The position numbers were made by a program, and so were the translations under genes. A stretch of 64,000 bases of DNA from Rhodophyticola sp017644125. GTDB taxonomy: Bacteria > Pseudomonadota > Alphaproteobacteria > Rhodobacterales > Rhodobacteraceae. Positions 1-9,213 of this stretch are shown here, in pieces. Below the pieces are notes generated by a model. That model was not told where the DNA came from. It did no database searches and saw nothing but the letters and a program-made list of their open reading frames with translations. Where the stretch lies: assembly GCF_042140125.1 (NCBI RefSeq), contig NZ_CP159473.1; one strand, written 5' to 3'. Within the stretch, counting starts at the first letter, position 1; every line of letters starts with the position of its first letter.

Positions 1-546
1 GGCCGGATGGAAAGCCGGCCCCCCAATGTCGAGGGCAAGGGCGCCGTCACGCAGCGCGATTGTCTGAGGAACGCGCTGCGGATGCGGCCCGACCGGATCA
101 TCGTCGGGGAAACCCGCGGCGACGAGGTGATCGACATGCTGCAGGCGATGAACACCGGGCATGACGGCTCGATGACCACGATCCACGCAAACTCCGCCCG
201 CGATGCCTGCTCGCGTCTGGAAAACATGATCGCCATGTCGGGCATCGAGATGCCGATCAAGGCGGTTCGCGCGCAGATCTCCTCGGCGGTCAATCTCATC
301 GTGCAGGCCTCGCGCCTTCAGGACGGCTCCCGCCGGATGGTCTCGATCACCGAGGTGACGGGCATGGAGGGCGAGGTGATCTCGATGCAGGAAGTCTTCC
401 GCTATCAGCGCCTTGGCCTGAAACCCGACGGAAAGATCATCGGGCGGTTCACCGCCTGCGGCGTGCGTTCGCATTACTCCGAGCGCTTCAAGCAATGGGG
501 GTATGACCTGCCGATGTCGATTTACGACCCCGTGGCAGCGGAGTAG
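1..546 (+). CDS. cpaF: CpaF/TadA Flp-pilus secretion ATPase (5'-truncated by window)
   Basis: C-terminal part of the VirB11/GspE-type ATPase that powers Tad/Flp pilus assembly at the cytoplasmic face of the inner membrane. The frame is open at base 1, so the N-terminal domain and Walker A loop lie outside the window; 181 codons remain. GETRG (fragment residues 36-40, Walker B region), NTGHDGS and the TIHANS histidine box are visible and diagnostic of the family. tadB follows after 5 bases, so this is the head of a tight operon. The family call is firm; only the N-terminus is missing. Confidence 0.95.
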   Translation, partial: GRMESRPPNVEGKGAVTQRDCLRNALRMRPDRIIVGETRGDEVIDMLQAMNTGHDGSMTTIHANSARDACSRLENMIAMSGIEMPIKAVRAQISSAVNLIVQASRLQDGSRRMVSITEVTGMEGEVISMQEVFRYQRLGLKPDGKIIGRFTACGVRSHYSERFKQWGYDLPMSIYDPVAAE

Positions 547-551
547 CGGAT

Positions 552-1520
552 ATGCAACTTAGCATCGAACCTCTTATTTACATTGGCATTTTTGTCGGCA
601 TCGTGATGCTGGTAAACGGCATCTATCTGATGGTCTTCGGCAAGTCCGTGTCGATGAATGCGCGGGTCAACCGGCGCCTGACCATGCTTGAGAAGGGATC
701 CTCCCGCGAGGACGTTCTGGCAAAGCTCCGCAAGGAGATGGACCAGCACATGAAGTCGCGGACCATCCCGCTTTACTCGCTGATCGCGGACAAGGCGCAG
801 AAGGCCAATATCGCCTTCACACCGCAGCAATTGATCATCGTCATGGGCGTGCTGACCGTGACGGCCTTTCTCGTGCTCACGCTTCTGACCGGGGCCTCCC
901 TGCCGATCCGGCTGCTGATCTCGGTCGCGATGGGCGTGGGCGGCGTGTTCTACTGGGTCAACTCCAAGGCCAAGAAGCGCATCGGCATGATCGAGGAGCA
1001 GTTGCCCGACGCGGTGGAGCTGATGGTGCGCGCGCTGCGCGTGGGCCACCCGTTCGTGTCGGCCATCAACACCGTTGCCAAGGAGGTTGCCGACCCGCTC
1101 GGCTCGGAACTGGGCGTTATCGCCGACGAGGCCGCCTATGGCCGCGACATCGCCGAAAGCATTCAGAACATGGCCGATCGCCTTGATTTGCAGGATCTGC
1201 GGTTCATGGCGGTGGCTGTGGGCATCCAGCAGACCTCGGGCGGCAATCTGGCCGAAATCCTTGAGGGGCTGGCCAATGTGATCCGGGCGCGCTTCAAGCT
1301 GTTCCGCCGGGTGAGAGCCATCACCGCCGAGGCGAAATGGTCCGGCAGCTTCCTGTCCTTCTTTCCGATCCTGTGCCTGATCGGCATCAACGTCATGCAG
1401 CCCGATTACTACAGTGAAGTGATGGAAAGCCCCGTCTTCATTCCCGCCGCCGCGGTGGTGGGCGTCATGTTGTTCGTCAACATGGTTTTCATGCGTATCA
1501 TGGTCAACATCAAGGTCTGA
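552..1520 (+). CDS. tadB: Tad pilus inner-membrane platform protein TadB
   Basis: 322-aa integral membrane protein of the type II secretion F-domain family, one of two platform subunits that work with the CpaF ATPase. An N-terminal membrane segment (about residues 5-30), a pair of segments near 95-140 and a C-terminal pair near 265-320 flank a cytoplasmic T2SSF domain with the typical EEQLPDAVELMVRALRVGH stretch. It starts 5 bases after cpaF and is followed 14 bases later by tadC, the usual TadB-TadC order. Length and order match the family. Confidence 0.93.
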   Translation: MQLSIEPLIYIGIFVGIVMLVNGIYLMVFGKSVSMNARVNRRLTMLEKGSSREDVLAKLRKEMDQHMKSRTIPLYSLIADKAQKANIAFTPQQLIIVMGVLTVTAFLVLTLLTGASLPIRLLISVAMGVGGVFYWVNSKAKKRIGMIEEQLPDAVELMVRALRVGHPFVSAINTVAKEVADPLGSELGVIADEAAYGRDIAESIQNMADRLDLQDLRFMAVAVGIQQTSGGNLAEILEGLANVIRARFKLFRRVRAITAEAKWSGSFLSFFPILCLIGINVMQPDYYSEVMESPVFIPAAAVVGVMLFVNMVFMRIMVNIKV

Positions 1521-1534
1521 GCACGGGCAATCAC

Positions 1535-2527
1535 ATGGACTTCATCCAAAACCTTCTGGCCAGCATCAACGAGGTCATGACCGGCATGTTCGGCGATCTG
1601 GGTCCCCTGATCCTGGTCGGCGGGCTCGGGTTCCTGCTGGTCATCGTCGCATTGCCCGCGTTTCTGTTTCGAAAGCAGGACCCGCTGGACAAGCTGCGGA
1701 ACCAGACGAAAACCGAAAAGGAAAAAACCACTGGGCGCGCGTTGCGCGTCGGTGGCAAGGACCAGAGACTTGACCGTTTCGCGCAATTCCTCGAACCCCA
1801 GAATGTGGACGAGCTCAGCCAGGTCCGCCTGACCCTGATCCGCGCCGGATACCGGTCGAAAGGTGCGGTCCAGACCTTCCATTTCGCGCAATTCGCGCTT
1901 GGCCTGGGCCTTCTCGCCATCGGCTCGATCTATGTCCTGATCGCCCCCGGTCTCAGCGCGCAGGCGTCGATCCTGTCGGTGATCGTACCGGGCGGCATCG
2001 GGTACTTCCTTCCGAAATACTGGGTGACCAAACGGGTCCAGAAACGGGCCGAGGAAATCACCCAGGGCTTCCCCGACGCGCTGGACCTGATGCTGGTCTG
2101 CGTGGAAGCGGGCCAGTCGCTGGATCAGGCGATCATTCGCGTCTCCAAGGAGATGCGCGCCGCCTACCCCGCCCTGTGCGAGGAATTCGAGATGGTGGCC
2201 TATGAAATGAAGGCCGGCAAGGACAAGACCAAGGTCTTGCGCGACATGGGCGAACGGGTCGATATTCAGGATGTGAACAGCTTTGTCACCGTGTTGATCC
2301 AGTCGGCGACATTCGGGACCTCGGTCGCCGATGCGCTTCGGGTCTATGCCAGCGAGATGCGCGACAAGCGTGTGTTGCGCGCCGAGGAAAAAGCCAACAA
2401 GCTGCCCACGAAGCTGACACTCGGCACGATGATGTTCTGTGTGCCGCCCTTGCTGATCATCCTGATCGGCCCGTCGGTTTACGGGATTGCCCAGAACCTC
2501 GGTGGAGCTGGCAGCAGCGGGTTCTGA
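1535..2527 (+). CDS. tadC: Tad pilus inner-membrane platform protein TadC
   Basis: 330-aa second T2SSF-domain platform protein of the Tad machine. N-terminal hydrophobic segments lie near residues 17-45, two more near 115-160, and a C-terminal one near 290-320. The domain contains the characteristic stretch QGFPDALDLMLVCVEAGQSL. It lies directly downstream of tadB and upstream of a TPR lipoprotein gene, the standard order in Rhodobacterales tad loci. The charged linker around residues 55-80 (KTEKEKTTG region) is low complexity but not unusual for the family. Confidence 0.93.
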   Translation: MDFIQNLLASINEVMTGMFGDLGPLILVGGLGFLLVIVALPAFLFRKQDPLDKLRNQTKTEKEKTTGRALRVGGKDQRLDRFAQFLEPQNVDELSQVRLTLIRAGYRSKGAVQTFHFAQFALGLGLLAIGSIYVLIAPGLSAQASILSVIVPGGIGYFLPKYWVTKRVQKRAEEITQGFPDALDLMLVCVEAGQSLDQAIIRVSKEMRAAYPALCEEFEMVAYEMKAGKDKTKVLRDMGERVDIQDVNSFVTVLIQSATFGTSVADALRVYASEMRDKRVLRAEEKANKLPTKLTLGTMMFCVPPLLIILIGPSVYGIAQNLGGAGSSGF

Positions 2528-2542
2528 TCAGGGAGAAGGATC

Positions 2543-3115
2543 ATGATGCGGGGGCTCATCATCATCACCACACTCATCGCGCTGGCCGCCTGCAACAATC
2601 AGGCGGCCGTGCCTTTGGGGGCCGAGCGGCAGGGTCTGCCTGCGCCGTCCGGCACGCCTGTCCTGCGCAATGCGGTGGACGGGCTGATCGTGGGCCACCG
2701 GCTGATGGATGCCGGCGAATACGAGCTGGCGCTGCGGGCCTATACCCGCTCGGCCGCTACCGATGGTACAACGCCCGCGCATCTGTCGGCCATGGGCTCC
2801 GCCAATCTGCAACTCGGGCGGCTGGGACAGGCCGAAACCCTGCTGCGCGCGGCGATCGAGGAAGACCCCGATTTCCCCCCCGCCTGGAACAATCTCGGCG
2901 TCGTTCTGATGGAACAGAGCGAATACGGCGAGGCGCGGCAGGTTTTTCAGCACGCCTTCGCGCTGGATAGTGGCCAAACGGACTCCATTCGTGAAAACTT
3001 GCGGCTGGCTATCGCAAGAATGGAGAATACCGGGTATATTCCTGAAGATAATGAAAACCGCTATGACCTGGAGCGTCGCGGCGGGGGCCTTTATGTCCTC
3101 TACGAGACTCCGTGA
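2543..3115 (+). CDS. tadD: TPR lipoprotein, TadD-like
   Basis: 190-aa predicted outer-membrane lipoprotein. The N-terminus is a lipoprotein signal peptide ending in the lipobox LAAC (Cys16 lipidated), followed by about three tetratricopeptide repeats (residues 55-160; for example the repeat around PPAWNNLGVVLMEQ). TadD proteins are TPR lipoproteins thought to help assemble or localise the secretin complex. It begins 15 bases after tadC behind a GGGAGAAGGA ribosome-binding site, so it belongs to the tad operon. A second TPR lipoprotein follows, so which of the two is the TadD orthologue is uncertain. Confidence 0.85.
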   Translation: MMRGLIIITTLIALAACNNQAAVPLGAERQGLPAPSGTPVLRNAVDGLIVGHRLMDAGEYELALRAYTRSAATDGTTPAHLSAMGSANLQLGRLGQAETLLRAAIEEDPDFPPAWNNLGVVLMEQSEYGEARQVFQHAFALDSGQTDSIRENLRLAIARMENTGYIPEDNENRYDLERRGGGLYVLYETP

Positions 3116-3145
3116 ACATAGCGATCGAGCAGTAAGAGGTCGCCA

Positions 3146-4003
3146 ATGCGCCTGACCACCCGGATCACTCTGGTTGTCGGCTTGTCCGTCGGACTTGCCG
3201 CATGCGGAAACTCCGACCGTGCGGATGTCGATCGCGCGATGGATTCCATGAATGTCATCGACGAGACAAACCTCAACGATATCATGCTGACCGTGGCCGA
3301 CCCCGAAGAGGCGGTCGCCTATTTCCGGCGCGCCTCCGCCGCGGAGCCCGAACGCGTCGACCTGAGACGGGGCCTGGGCCAAAGCCTGATCCGCGCCGGG
3401 CGCGCCACCGAGGCCGCAGTTGTCTGGCGCGCCGTTGTCGACACCGGCGAGGCCACGGATCAGGACCGCGTGGATTTCGCCGACGCGCTGATCCGCAACG
3501 GCGATTGGGAAGAAGCCGAGGCGCAGCTCGATCAGGTGCCCCCCACCTTCGAGACTTTCGAGCGGTACCGTCTGGAAGCGATGATCGCCGACAGCAATCA
3601 GGAATGGGAAAACGCCGATAGTTTTTATGAAACGGCCGTTGGCCTGACGACGCGGCCGGCGGGCGTTCTGAACAACTGGGGCTTTTCCAAGCTGACACGC
3701 GGCGACAGCGAAGCCGCCGAACGGCTGTTCACCGAGGCCATCACCTACGATCCGAGCCTGTTCACCGCCAAGAACAACCTCGTTCTGGCCCGTGCCGCGC
3801 GGGGCCAGTACGGGCTTCCGCTGGTCCAGATGACCCAGATCGAGCGGGCGCAATTGCTGCACACCGCCGCGCTTGCCGCGATCCGTCAGGGGGAGGTCGA
3901 TGTGGGCCGCGGCCTGCTGGCGGAGGCGATCGACGCCCATCCGCAGCATTTCGATGCCGCCGTCCGGGCGTTGCGCGCCCTTGATACCGAGGTTCGCGGC
4001 TGA
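3146..4003 (+). CDS. second TPR lipoprotein of the tad operon
   Basis: 285-aa predicted lipoprotein with signal peptide and lipobox LAAC (Cys20), then a run of TPR-like helical pairs (about residues 50-260). Like its upstream neighbour it should sit in the periplasm anchored to the outer membrane and act in Tad pilus biogenesis. It is separated from the first TPR gene by 30 bases and its stop overlaps the start of the prepilin peptidase gene (TGATG), so the genes are co-translated. The two TPR proteins are similar in design but not close copies by eye. Confidence 0.83.
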   Translation: MRLTTRITLVVGLSVGLAACGNSDRADVDRAMDSMNVIDETNLNDIMLTVADPEEAVAYFRRASAAEPERVDLRRGLGQSLIRAGRATEAAVVWRAVVDTGEATDQDRVDFADALIRNGDWEEAEAQLDQVPPTFETFERYRLEAMIADSNQEWENADSFYETAVGLTTRPAGVLNNWGFSKLTRGDSEAAERLFTEAITYDPSLFTAKNNLVLARAARGQYGLPLVQMTQIERAQLLHTAALAAIRQGEVDVGRGLLAEAIDAHPQHFDAAVRALRALDTEVRG

Positions 4004-4500
4004 TGGAGCTGACATTTGCCGAAGCCGCCTGGTTCCTGCCCTTCGTGCTGCCGATCTGTCTTTGGGTGGCCTGGTCCGACCTGCGGGAGATGCGGATCCC
4101 CAACGTCGCCGTTCTGGCGCTGGCGGGCGGATTTCTGGCGATCGGGCTGATCGTGTTGCCCTTTGACGCCTATCTTTGGCGTCTGGCGCAGCTTCTGGGC
4201 GTATTGGTCATCGGCTTCGTCATCGCGTCGATCGGAATGGTCGGCGCGGGCGATGCCAAATTCGCCGCCGCCATGGCCCCGTTCATCGTGCCGGGGGACG
4301 TGCTGTTCTTCCTGCTGCTCTTCTCGGTCGTGCTGATCGCCTCCTGGGCGACACATCGCGGGGCCGCCCGGGTTCCGGCGGTCCGCCGCGCCACACCGGA
4401 TTGGGTATCGTGGGAACGGGGCAAGCTCTTCCCGATGGGCGTGGCGCTGGCCGGCGCCCTCTCGATCTATCTGATCCTCGGTCTCGGGCTCTGGGCCTGA
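4003..4500 (+). CDS. cpaA: A24-type prepilin peptidase (TadV/CpaA)
   Basis: 165-aa polytopic inner-membrane aspartic protease that cleaves (and may methylate) Flp prepilins. The two catalytic aspartates are in place: DLREMRIPN (Asp26) and GAGDAK (Asp84, the GxGD motif). About five hydrophobic segments are visible. The length is typical of the short CpaA/TadV form lacking the methyltransferase zinc domain. The ATG overlaps the stop of the preceding TPR gene. No pilin (flp) gene is present in the window; it is expected upstream of cpaF. Confidence 0.93.
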   Translation: MELTFAEAAWFLPFVLPICLWVAWSDLREMRIPNVAVLALAGGFLAIGLIVLPFDAYLWRLAQLLGVLVIGFVIASIGMVGAGDAKFAAAMAPFIVPGDVLFFLLLFSVVLIASWATHRGAARVPAVRRATPDWVSWERGKLFPMGVALAGALSIYLILGLGLWA

Positions 4501-4587
4501 GCCGCTTGAATTGACGGTTTTTCAAGGCGATCCGCCTATTTTGTGCCGCATTCATCCGGCAGAATCGCATCAGTCAGAGGGCCTGCA

Positions 4588-5910
4588 ATGAACGTTCAAA
4601 CTCCCAATGCGACCGACAGTATTGCCCCGCCCGCCTTGCGCAAGCTGGGCGATACCGGCCTGCCGATGGTGATGATGCGGGACATCCTGCTGAAAACCAT
4701 TTTCCGCAAGAACGTCGAAACCGCGACCGAGATCTCCGAGGCGATCTGCCTGCCGCTGACCCTGACTCAGGCCCTGATCGACATGGCCCGCGACATGAGC
4801 CTGCTGCAGGCAACCGGAACGCTGCATGCCACCTCCGGCTCGGAAATGGGCTTTCAGCTCACCGATAACGGCAAGGCCCGCGCGCTGGATGCGCTCAGCC
4901 AGTCGGAATATTACGGCGCCATGCCGGTTCCGCTTGAGGCCTACAAGGTCCAGACGAAGCGGCAGTCCATCCGTGACATTCATCTGACGCGCGAGATGCT
5001 GGAAACCTCCATGGGGCATCTGATCCTGCCCAAGGGCCTGATCGATCAGCTTGGCCCCGCGGTGGGATCTGGGCGTTCCGTCCTGCTTTACGGTCCGCCG
5101 GGCAACGGCAAATCCTCCATCGCCGAGGGTATCCGCGCGGCGATGGGCGATACCATCTACATTCCACGTGCGCTGAGCTATGCGGGTCAGGTCATCACCC
5201 TGTTCGACCCGATCGTGCATACGCCGGTCAGCGAACCCGAAGTGACCGGCGGCAGCAGCCTGCGCAAGGCTTCGGCCCGGTTCGACACCCGCTATCTGTT
5301 GTGCAAGCGGCCCACTGTGATGACCGGGGGCGAACTGATGCTCAGCATGCTCGACCTGAACTACAACGCGGTCAGCCGCACCTATCAGGCCAGCCTGCAA
5401 CTCAAATCCTCAGGCGGCGTTTTCATCGTCGACGACCTTGGCCGCCAGGAAGAGCCGCCACAGGCTCTGATCAACCGCTGGATTGTGCCGATGGAAGCCG
5501 GATACGATATTCTGGCGCTGCAATCCGGCGAGAAATTCGAGGTGCCCTTCGATACGCTGGTGATCTTCTCCACCAACTTCCACCCGAACGAACTGTTCGA
5601 CCAGGCGGCGCTTCGCCGGATCTTCTTCAAGGTCAAGATCGACGGGCCCACGCAGGAGGAATTCCTGAAGGTCTTTGCCATGGTCGCGCGCAAGAAAAAG
5701 GTGCCGCTGAACGAGGAAACCCTCGTCCACATGCTCAAGGTCCGTTATCCGAAAATCAACAACCTCTACGCCAATTACCATGCGAATTTCCTGATCGACC
5801 AGTTGATCGCGATCTGCGAATTCGAAGGCATTCCCTATCAGATGCGGCCCGATCTGATCGATCGCGCGTGGGAAAACATGTATGTGAAAGAGGAAGCCAT
5901 CGTACACTGA
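4588..5910 (+). CDS. AAA ATPase of the Flp pilus cluster (MoxR-like)
   Basis: 440-aa P-loop ATPase. The ATG at 4588 is preferred over an upstream in-frame ATG at 4543 because it has AGAGG seven bases upstream. An N-terminal helical domain (1-120) precedes the AAA core with Walker A GPPGNGKS (169-176), a Walker B-like FIVDDLGRQ, and a sensor-1 region FSTNFHP. Related ATPases accompany Tad pilus genes in many Alphaproteobacteria and are described as ATPases with chaperone activity; the exact role is unknown. It sits 87 bases after the prepilin peptidase gene, the last recognisable member of the pilus block. Confidence 0.8.
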   Translation: MNVQTPNATDSIAPPALRKLGDTGLPMVMMRDILLKTIFRKNVETATEISEAICLPLTLTQALIDMARDMSLLQATGTLHATSGSEMGFQLTDNGKARALDALSQSEYYGAMPVPLEAYKVQTKRQSIRDIHLTREMLETSMGHLILPKGLIDQLGPAVGSGRSVLLYGPPGNGKSSIAEGIRAAMGDTIYIPRALSYAGQVITLFDPIVHTPVSEPEVTGGSSLRKASARFDTRYLLCKRPTVMTGGELMLSMLDLNYNAVSRTYQASLQLKSSGGVFIVDDLGRQEEPPQALINRWIVPMEAGYDILALQSGEKFEVPFDTLVIFSTNFHPNELFDQAALRRIFFKVKIDGPTQEEFLKVFAMVARKKKVPLNEETLVHMLKVRYPKINNLYANYHANFLIDQLIAICEFEGIPYQMRPDLIDRAWENMYVKEEAIVH

Positions 5911-5984
5911 CGCGGGCCGCCGCCGCGCAACCCATCGGCACGAAAGGGGCTGACCCGGGCCCGCGCAGGCATTATCTCTGCCGC

Positions 5985-8402
5985 ATGACGGCATTGCCCC
6001 CGGAAATAGACAACTGGTTCCATGCCCGTGGCTGGTCGATACATCCGCACCAGCAGCGGATGTGGGAGCTTTCCTCGGAACCCTGTCAATTGCTGATCGC
6101 GCCCACCGGCGGCGGCAAGACCATGGCGGGCTTCCTGCCCACGCTGGCGGAGCTTGCCGATGGCCGGCACCAGGGTCTGCACACGCTCTATATCTCGCCC
6201 CTGAAGGCTCTCGCGGCCGACATCAAACGCAATCTGCGGACCCCGGTGGAGGAGATCGGCCTGCCGATCCGTATCGAGGATCGGACCGGCGACACCACCC
6301 AGACGCAACGAAAACGCCAGCGCGCCGATCCCCCGCATATCCTGCTAACCACGCCGGAAAGTCTGGCGCTGCTCACCTCCTACGAGGATGCGGGCCACAT
6401 GTTCAAAGGTCTGCAACGGGTGATCGTCGACGAGATTTACGCCCTTGCCGAAAGCAAACGCGGCGACCAGTTGATGCTGGCGCTGTCGCGCCTGTCAACG
6501 CTTGCGCCCGGATTGCGCCGGGTCGGTCTTTCCGCCACGGTCGAAGACCCGCCCGCCATCGCCCGCATTCTTGCCCGCCATCCCGACCCCTGCCAGATCC
6601 TGGAGGCCGATCCCGGGCCCGACCCGGATATCTCGATGCTGGAAACCAGCGACCGCCCGCCCTGGTCCGGCGGCGGGGGCCGCTATGCGATCCCGGCGGT
6701 TCTGGAACAGGTGAAGGCCCACAAGACCACGCTGATCTTCCACAATACCCGCGCGCAGGCGGAGATCTTCTTCCATCATCTCTGGCTCGCCAATGAAGAC
6801 CGGATGCCCATCGGCATTCATCACGGCGCCCTGTCCCGCGAACAACGCGAGAAGGTGGAGGCGGCGATGGTCGCGGGCGAGCTGCGCGCGATTGTCTGCA
6901 CCGGCTCGCTTGATCTGGGCATTGACTGGGGCGATGTGGATCTCGTCATTCAGGTGGGCGCGCCGAAAAACGTCAAACGGCTGGTCCAGCGGATCGGCCG
7001 GGCCAATCATCGCTACAACGCGCCGTCGAAGGCACTTCTGGTGCCCGCGAACCGGTTCGAGGTTGTCGAATGCGTCGCCGCATTGGAGGCCGCGCGCGAT
7101 CATGATCTGGACGGCGAGCCGATGGGGGACGGCCCGCTGGATGTGCTGTGCCAGCATATCCTGATCCGCGCGGCCGCAGGGCCCTTTGCCGCCGATGATC
7201 TCTATGCCGAGGTCATCTCGGCCGGGGCCTATGCCACGCTCTCCCGCGACAGGTTCGACCGGTGCCTGGATTTCTGCGCCACCGGGGGATACGCGCTTAA
7301 ATCCTATGATCGCTGGCAAAAACTGATCCTGACACCTGATGGGCACTGGCAGTTGCGCGACCCGCGGGCCGCGCGCCAGATCCGCATGAATATCGGCACG
7401 ATCCTTGCCTCCGACAAGCTGAAGGTGCGCCTGAAACATGCCCGTGGCGGCATGCCCCTCGGCGAGGTGGAGGAGGAGTTTGCGGCCACGCTGATGAAGG
7501 GAGACACGTTTCTGATCGGCGGCCAGATCGTGCGCTACGAAGGGTTGCGCGAGATGACCATCGAGGTCACGCGCAGCCCGTCGGACAAACCCAAGGTCGC
7601 GACCTTCATGGGCAGCAAATTTGCCACGTCGACCCAGCTTTCCGACAGGATCCTTGCCATGTTCCGGCAGGAGGACTGGCCCAACCTGCCCGCCCATACG
7701 GCCGAATGGCTGGCGCTGCAACGCGAGGTGTCCCGCCTGCCGGAGCGCGACCGTTTGCTCGTGGAAAGCTTTCCCCATGACGGCCGCGAACATGTCTGCG
7801 TTTACGGATTTGCCGGCAAGAACGCGCAGCAGACCCTTGGGCTTCTGCTCACCCAACGCATGGAGGAGGAGGGGCTGAATCCGCTTGGCTTCGTCTCCAC
7901 CGATTATGCGACGCTGATCTGGGGGCTTGATCCGCTGAAGGACGCCAAGCCGCTCTTTTCACGCGAAAATCTGACCGAGACGATGGAAATCTGGCTGTCC
8001 GGAAACGCGGTGATGAAACGCACCTTCAAGGGGGCGGCCATAATCGCCGGGTTGATTGACCGGAACATGCCCGCAGGCAAGCGCAAGACCGGGCGGCAGG
8101 CGACATTTTCGACAGATATCCTTTACGATACGCTTCGGAAATACGATCCCACCCATGTGATGCTGGAGATCACGAGGGCGGAGGCGATGCGCGGCATGGT
8201 CGATTACGGCCGGATCGATGCCATGCTGACCCGGATCGGCGACAGGATAGACCATGTGCAACTGCCGAGACTGACGCCGCTGGCCGCGCCGCTTTTTCTG
8301 GAGGTGGGCCGGGTTGCCGTCAAAGGCCGCGCAGAGCAGCGCCTGGTGGAGGAAGAGGCCGCCCGCCTGATGGCCGAAGCGGGACTGCCTGCGGCCGGAT
8401 AG
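5985..8402 (+). CDS. ligase-associated DNA damage response DEXH-box helicase (Lhr-like)
   Basis: 805-aa superfamily 2 helicase with Walker A TGGGKT (41-46), motif II DEIY (149-152), SATV motif III, a second RecA domain with QRIGRANHR motif VI, and the C-terminal Lhr-type region. The open frame runs far upstream through the AAA ATPase gene, but that part is a shadow; the ATG at 5985 begins with the typical PHQQRMWE entry to motif 0. The family normally belongs to a four-gene DNA repair set with an ATP-dependent ligase, an exonuclease and PdeM. Only PdeM follows here. Motif II reads DEIY where DEIH is expected. Confidence 0.9.
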   Translation: MTALPPEIDNWFHARGWSIHPHQQRMWELSSEPCQLLIAPTGGGKTMAGFLPTLAELADGRHQGLHTLYISPLKALAADIKRNLRTPVEEIGLPIRIEDRTGDTTQTQRKRQRADPPHILLTTPESLALLTSYEDAGHMFKGLQRVIVDEIYALAESKRGDQLMLALSRLSTLAPGLRRVGLSATVEDPPAIARILARHPDPCQILEADPGPDPDISMLETSDRPPWSGGGGRYAIPAVLEQVKAHKTTLIFHNTRAQAEIFFHHLWLANEDRMPIGIHHGALSREQREKVEAAMVAGELRAIVCTGSLDLGIDWGDVDLVIQVGAPKNVKRLVQRIGRANHRYNAPSKALLVPANRFEVVECVAALEAARDHDLDGEPMGDGPLDVLCQHILIRAAAGPFAADDLYAEVISAGAYATLSRDRFDRCLDFCATGGYALKSYDRWQKLILTPDGHWQLRDPRAARQIRMNIGTILASDKLKVRLKHARGGMPLGEVEEEFAATLMKGDTFLIGGQIVRYEGLREMTIEVTRSPSDKPKVATFMGSKFATSTQLSDRILAMFRQEDWPNLPAHTAEWLALQREVSRLPERDRLLVESFPHDGREHVCVYGFAGKNAQQTLGLLLTQRMEEEGLNPLGFVSTDYATLIWGLDPLKDAKPLFSRENLTETMEIWLSGNAVMKRTFKGAAIIAGLIDRNMPAGKRKTGRQATFSTDILYDTLRKYDPTHVMLEITRAEAMRGMVDYGRIDAMLTRIGDRIDHVQLPRLTPLAAPLFLEVGRVAVKGRAEQRLVEEEAARLMAEAGLPAAG

Positions 8403-8550
8403 GTGACGAAAACGCCCCCGGTTTCGAGCTTAAGTCGACCCTTTCCGTGCCCCGGCCCATCCCCCGGATGCACCCGCGGGCATCGGATGCGGCGACAGTC
8501 CCTGTCGCGATGCCTTGCAAGACCCGCTGCGCCGTGCCATCGAACGAAGC

Positions 8551-9213
8551 ATGAACGGATACAGCTTCACCTTTGCCGGATTACAGCTTGAGGCGGTGCG
8601 CTCAGGCGCGCTTTGGTGGGAGGCCGAGGGCCTGCTTTGCGTGTCGGATCTGCATCTTGGAAAATCCGAACGAATGGCCCGCCGGGGCGGCCCCATGCTG
8701 CCGCCTTACGAGGTGCGGGACACGCTGATCAGGCTTGAGGACGATCTGACCGCGACGGCCGCGCAGACGGTGATTTGCCTGGGCGACAGTTTCGATGACC
8801 TTGCCGCCGCCGGCGCGCTGAGCGACGAGATGACCGCGTGGCTTGCCACGCTGATGGCCGGGCGCCGCTGGATCTGGATCGAAGGCAATCACGATGCAGG
8901 CCCGGTCGATCTTGGCGGCACCCATCTCAGCAGTTTCCGGGCCGGCCCGCTCAGCTTTCGCCATATCGCGGAGCCGGGTGAAAAGTACGAGATTTCAGGC
9001 CATTACCACCCCAAAGCCAAGGTGCCGACAAGGGCACGGCATGTCACACGACCCTGTTTTCTGATAGATGAGATGCGGGTGATCATGCCCGCCTATGGCA
9101 CCTATACCGGCGGGCTGCACAGCCATGATGCGGCGCTGGCCGGGTTGATGGGCCCCGGCGCCACCGCAATCCTGCTGAGCGACCCGCCTGTCCGGGTTCC
9201 GATGCCCCGCTAG
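8551..9213 (+). CDS. pdeM: ligase-associated DNA damage response endonuclease PdeM
   Basis: 220-aa calcineurin-like metallophosphoesterase. All metal-binding motifs are visible: SDLHLGKS (D-x-H), GDSFDD, GNHD and GHYHPK. An ATG at 8551 is chosen over an in-frame TTG at 8515 because GAACGAAG precedes it and the N-terminus then starts at the conserved domain. It lies 148 bases downstream of the partner helicase; both belong to a repair module named for its ligase. Its stop codon TAG (9211-9213) lies inside a CTAG that also supplies the stop of the convergent LytTR gene. Confidence 0.9.
   Translation: MNGYSFTFAGLQLEAVRSGALWWEAEGLLCVSDLHLGKSERMARRGGPMLPPYEVRDTLIRLEDDLTATAAQTVICLGDSFDDLAAAGALSDEMTAWLATLMAGRRWIWIEGNHDAGPVDLGGTHLSSFRAGPLSFRHIAEPGEKYEISGHYHPKAKVPTRARHVTRPCFLIDEMRVIMPAYGTYTGGLHSHDAALAGLMGPGATAILLSDPPVRVPMPR

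Noticed and set aside
3282..3698. Long minus-strand frame opposite the second TPR lipoprotein
   Set aside because: Arg/Pro-rich composition typical of an antisense shadow in GC-rich DNA.
5301..5984. Upstream extension of the helicase frame across the AAA ATPase gene
   Set aside because: It overlaps a real gene in another frame and has no family sequence; ATG at 5985 fits the helicase N-terminus.
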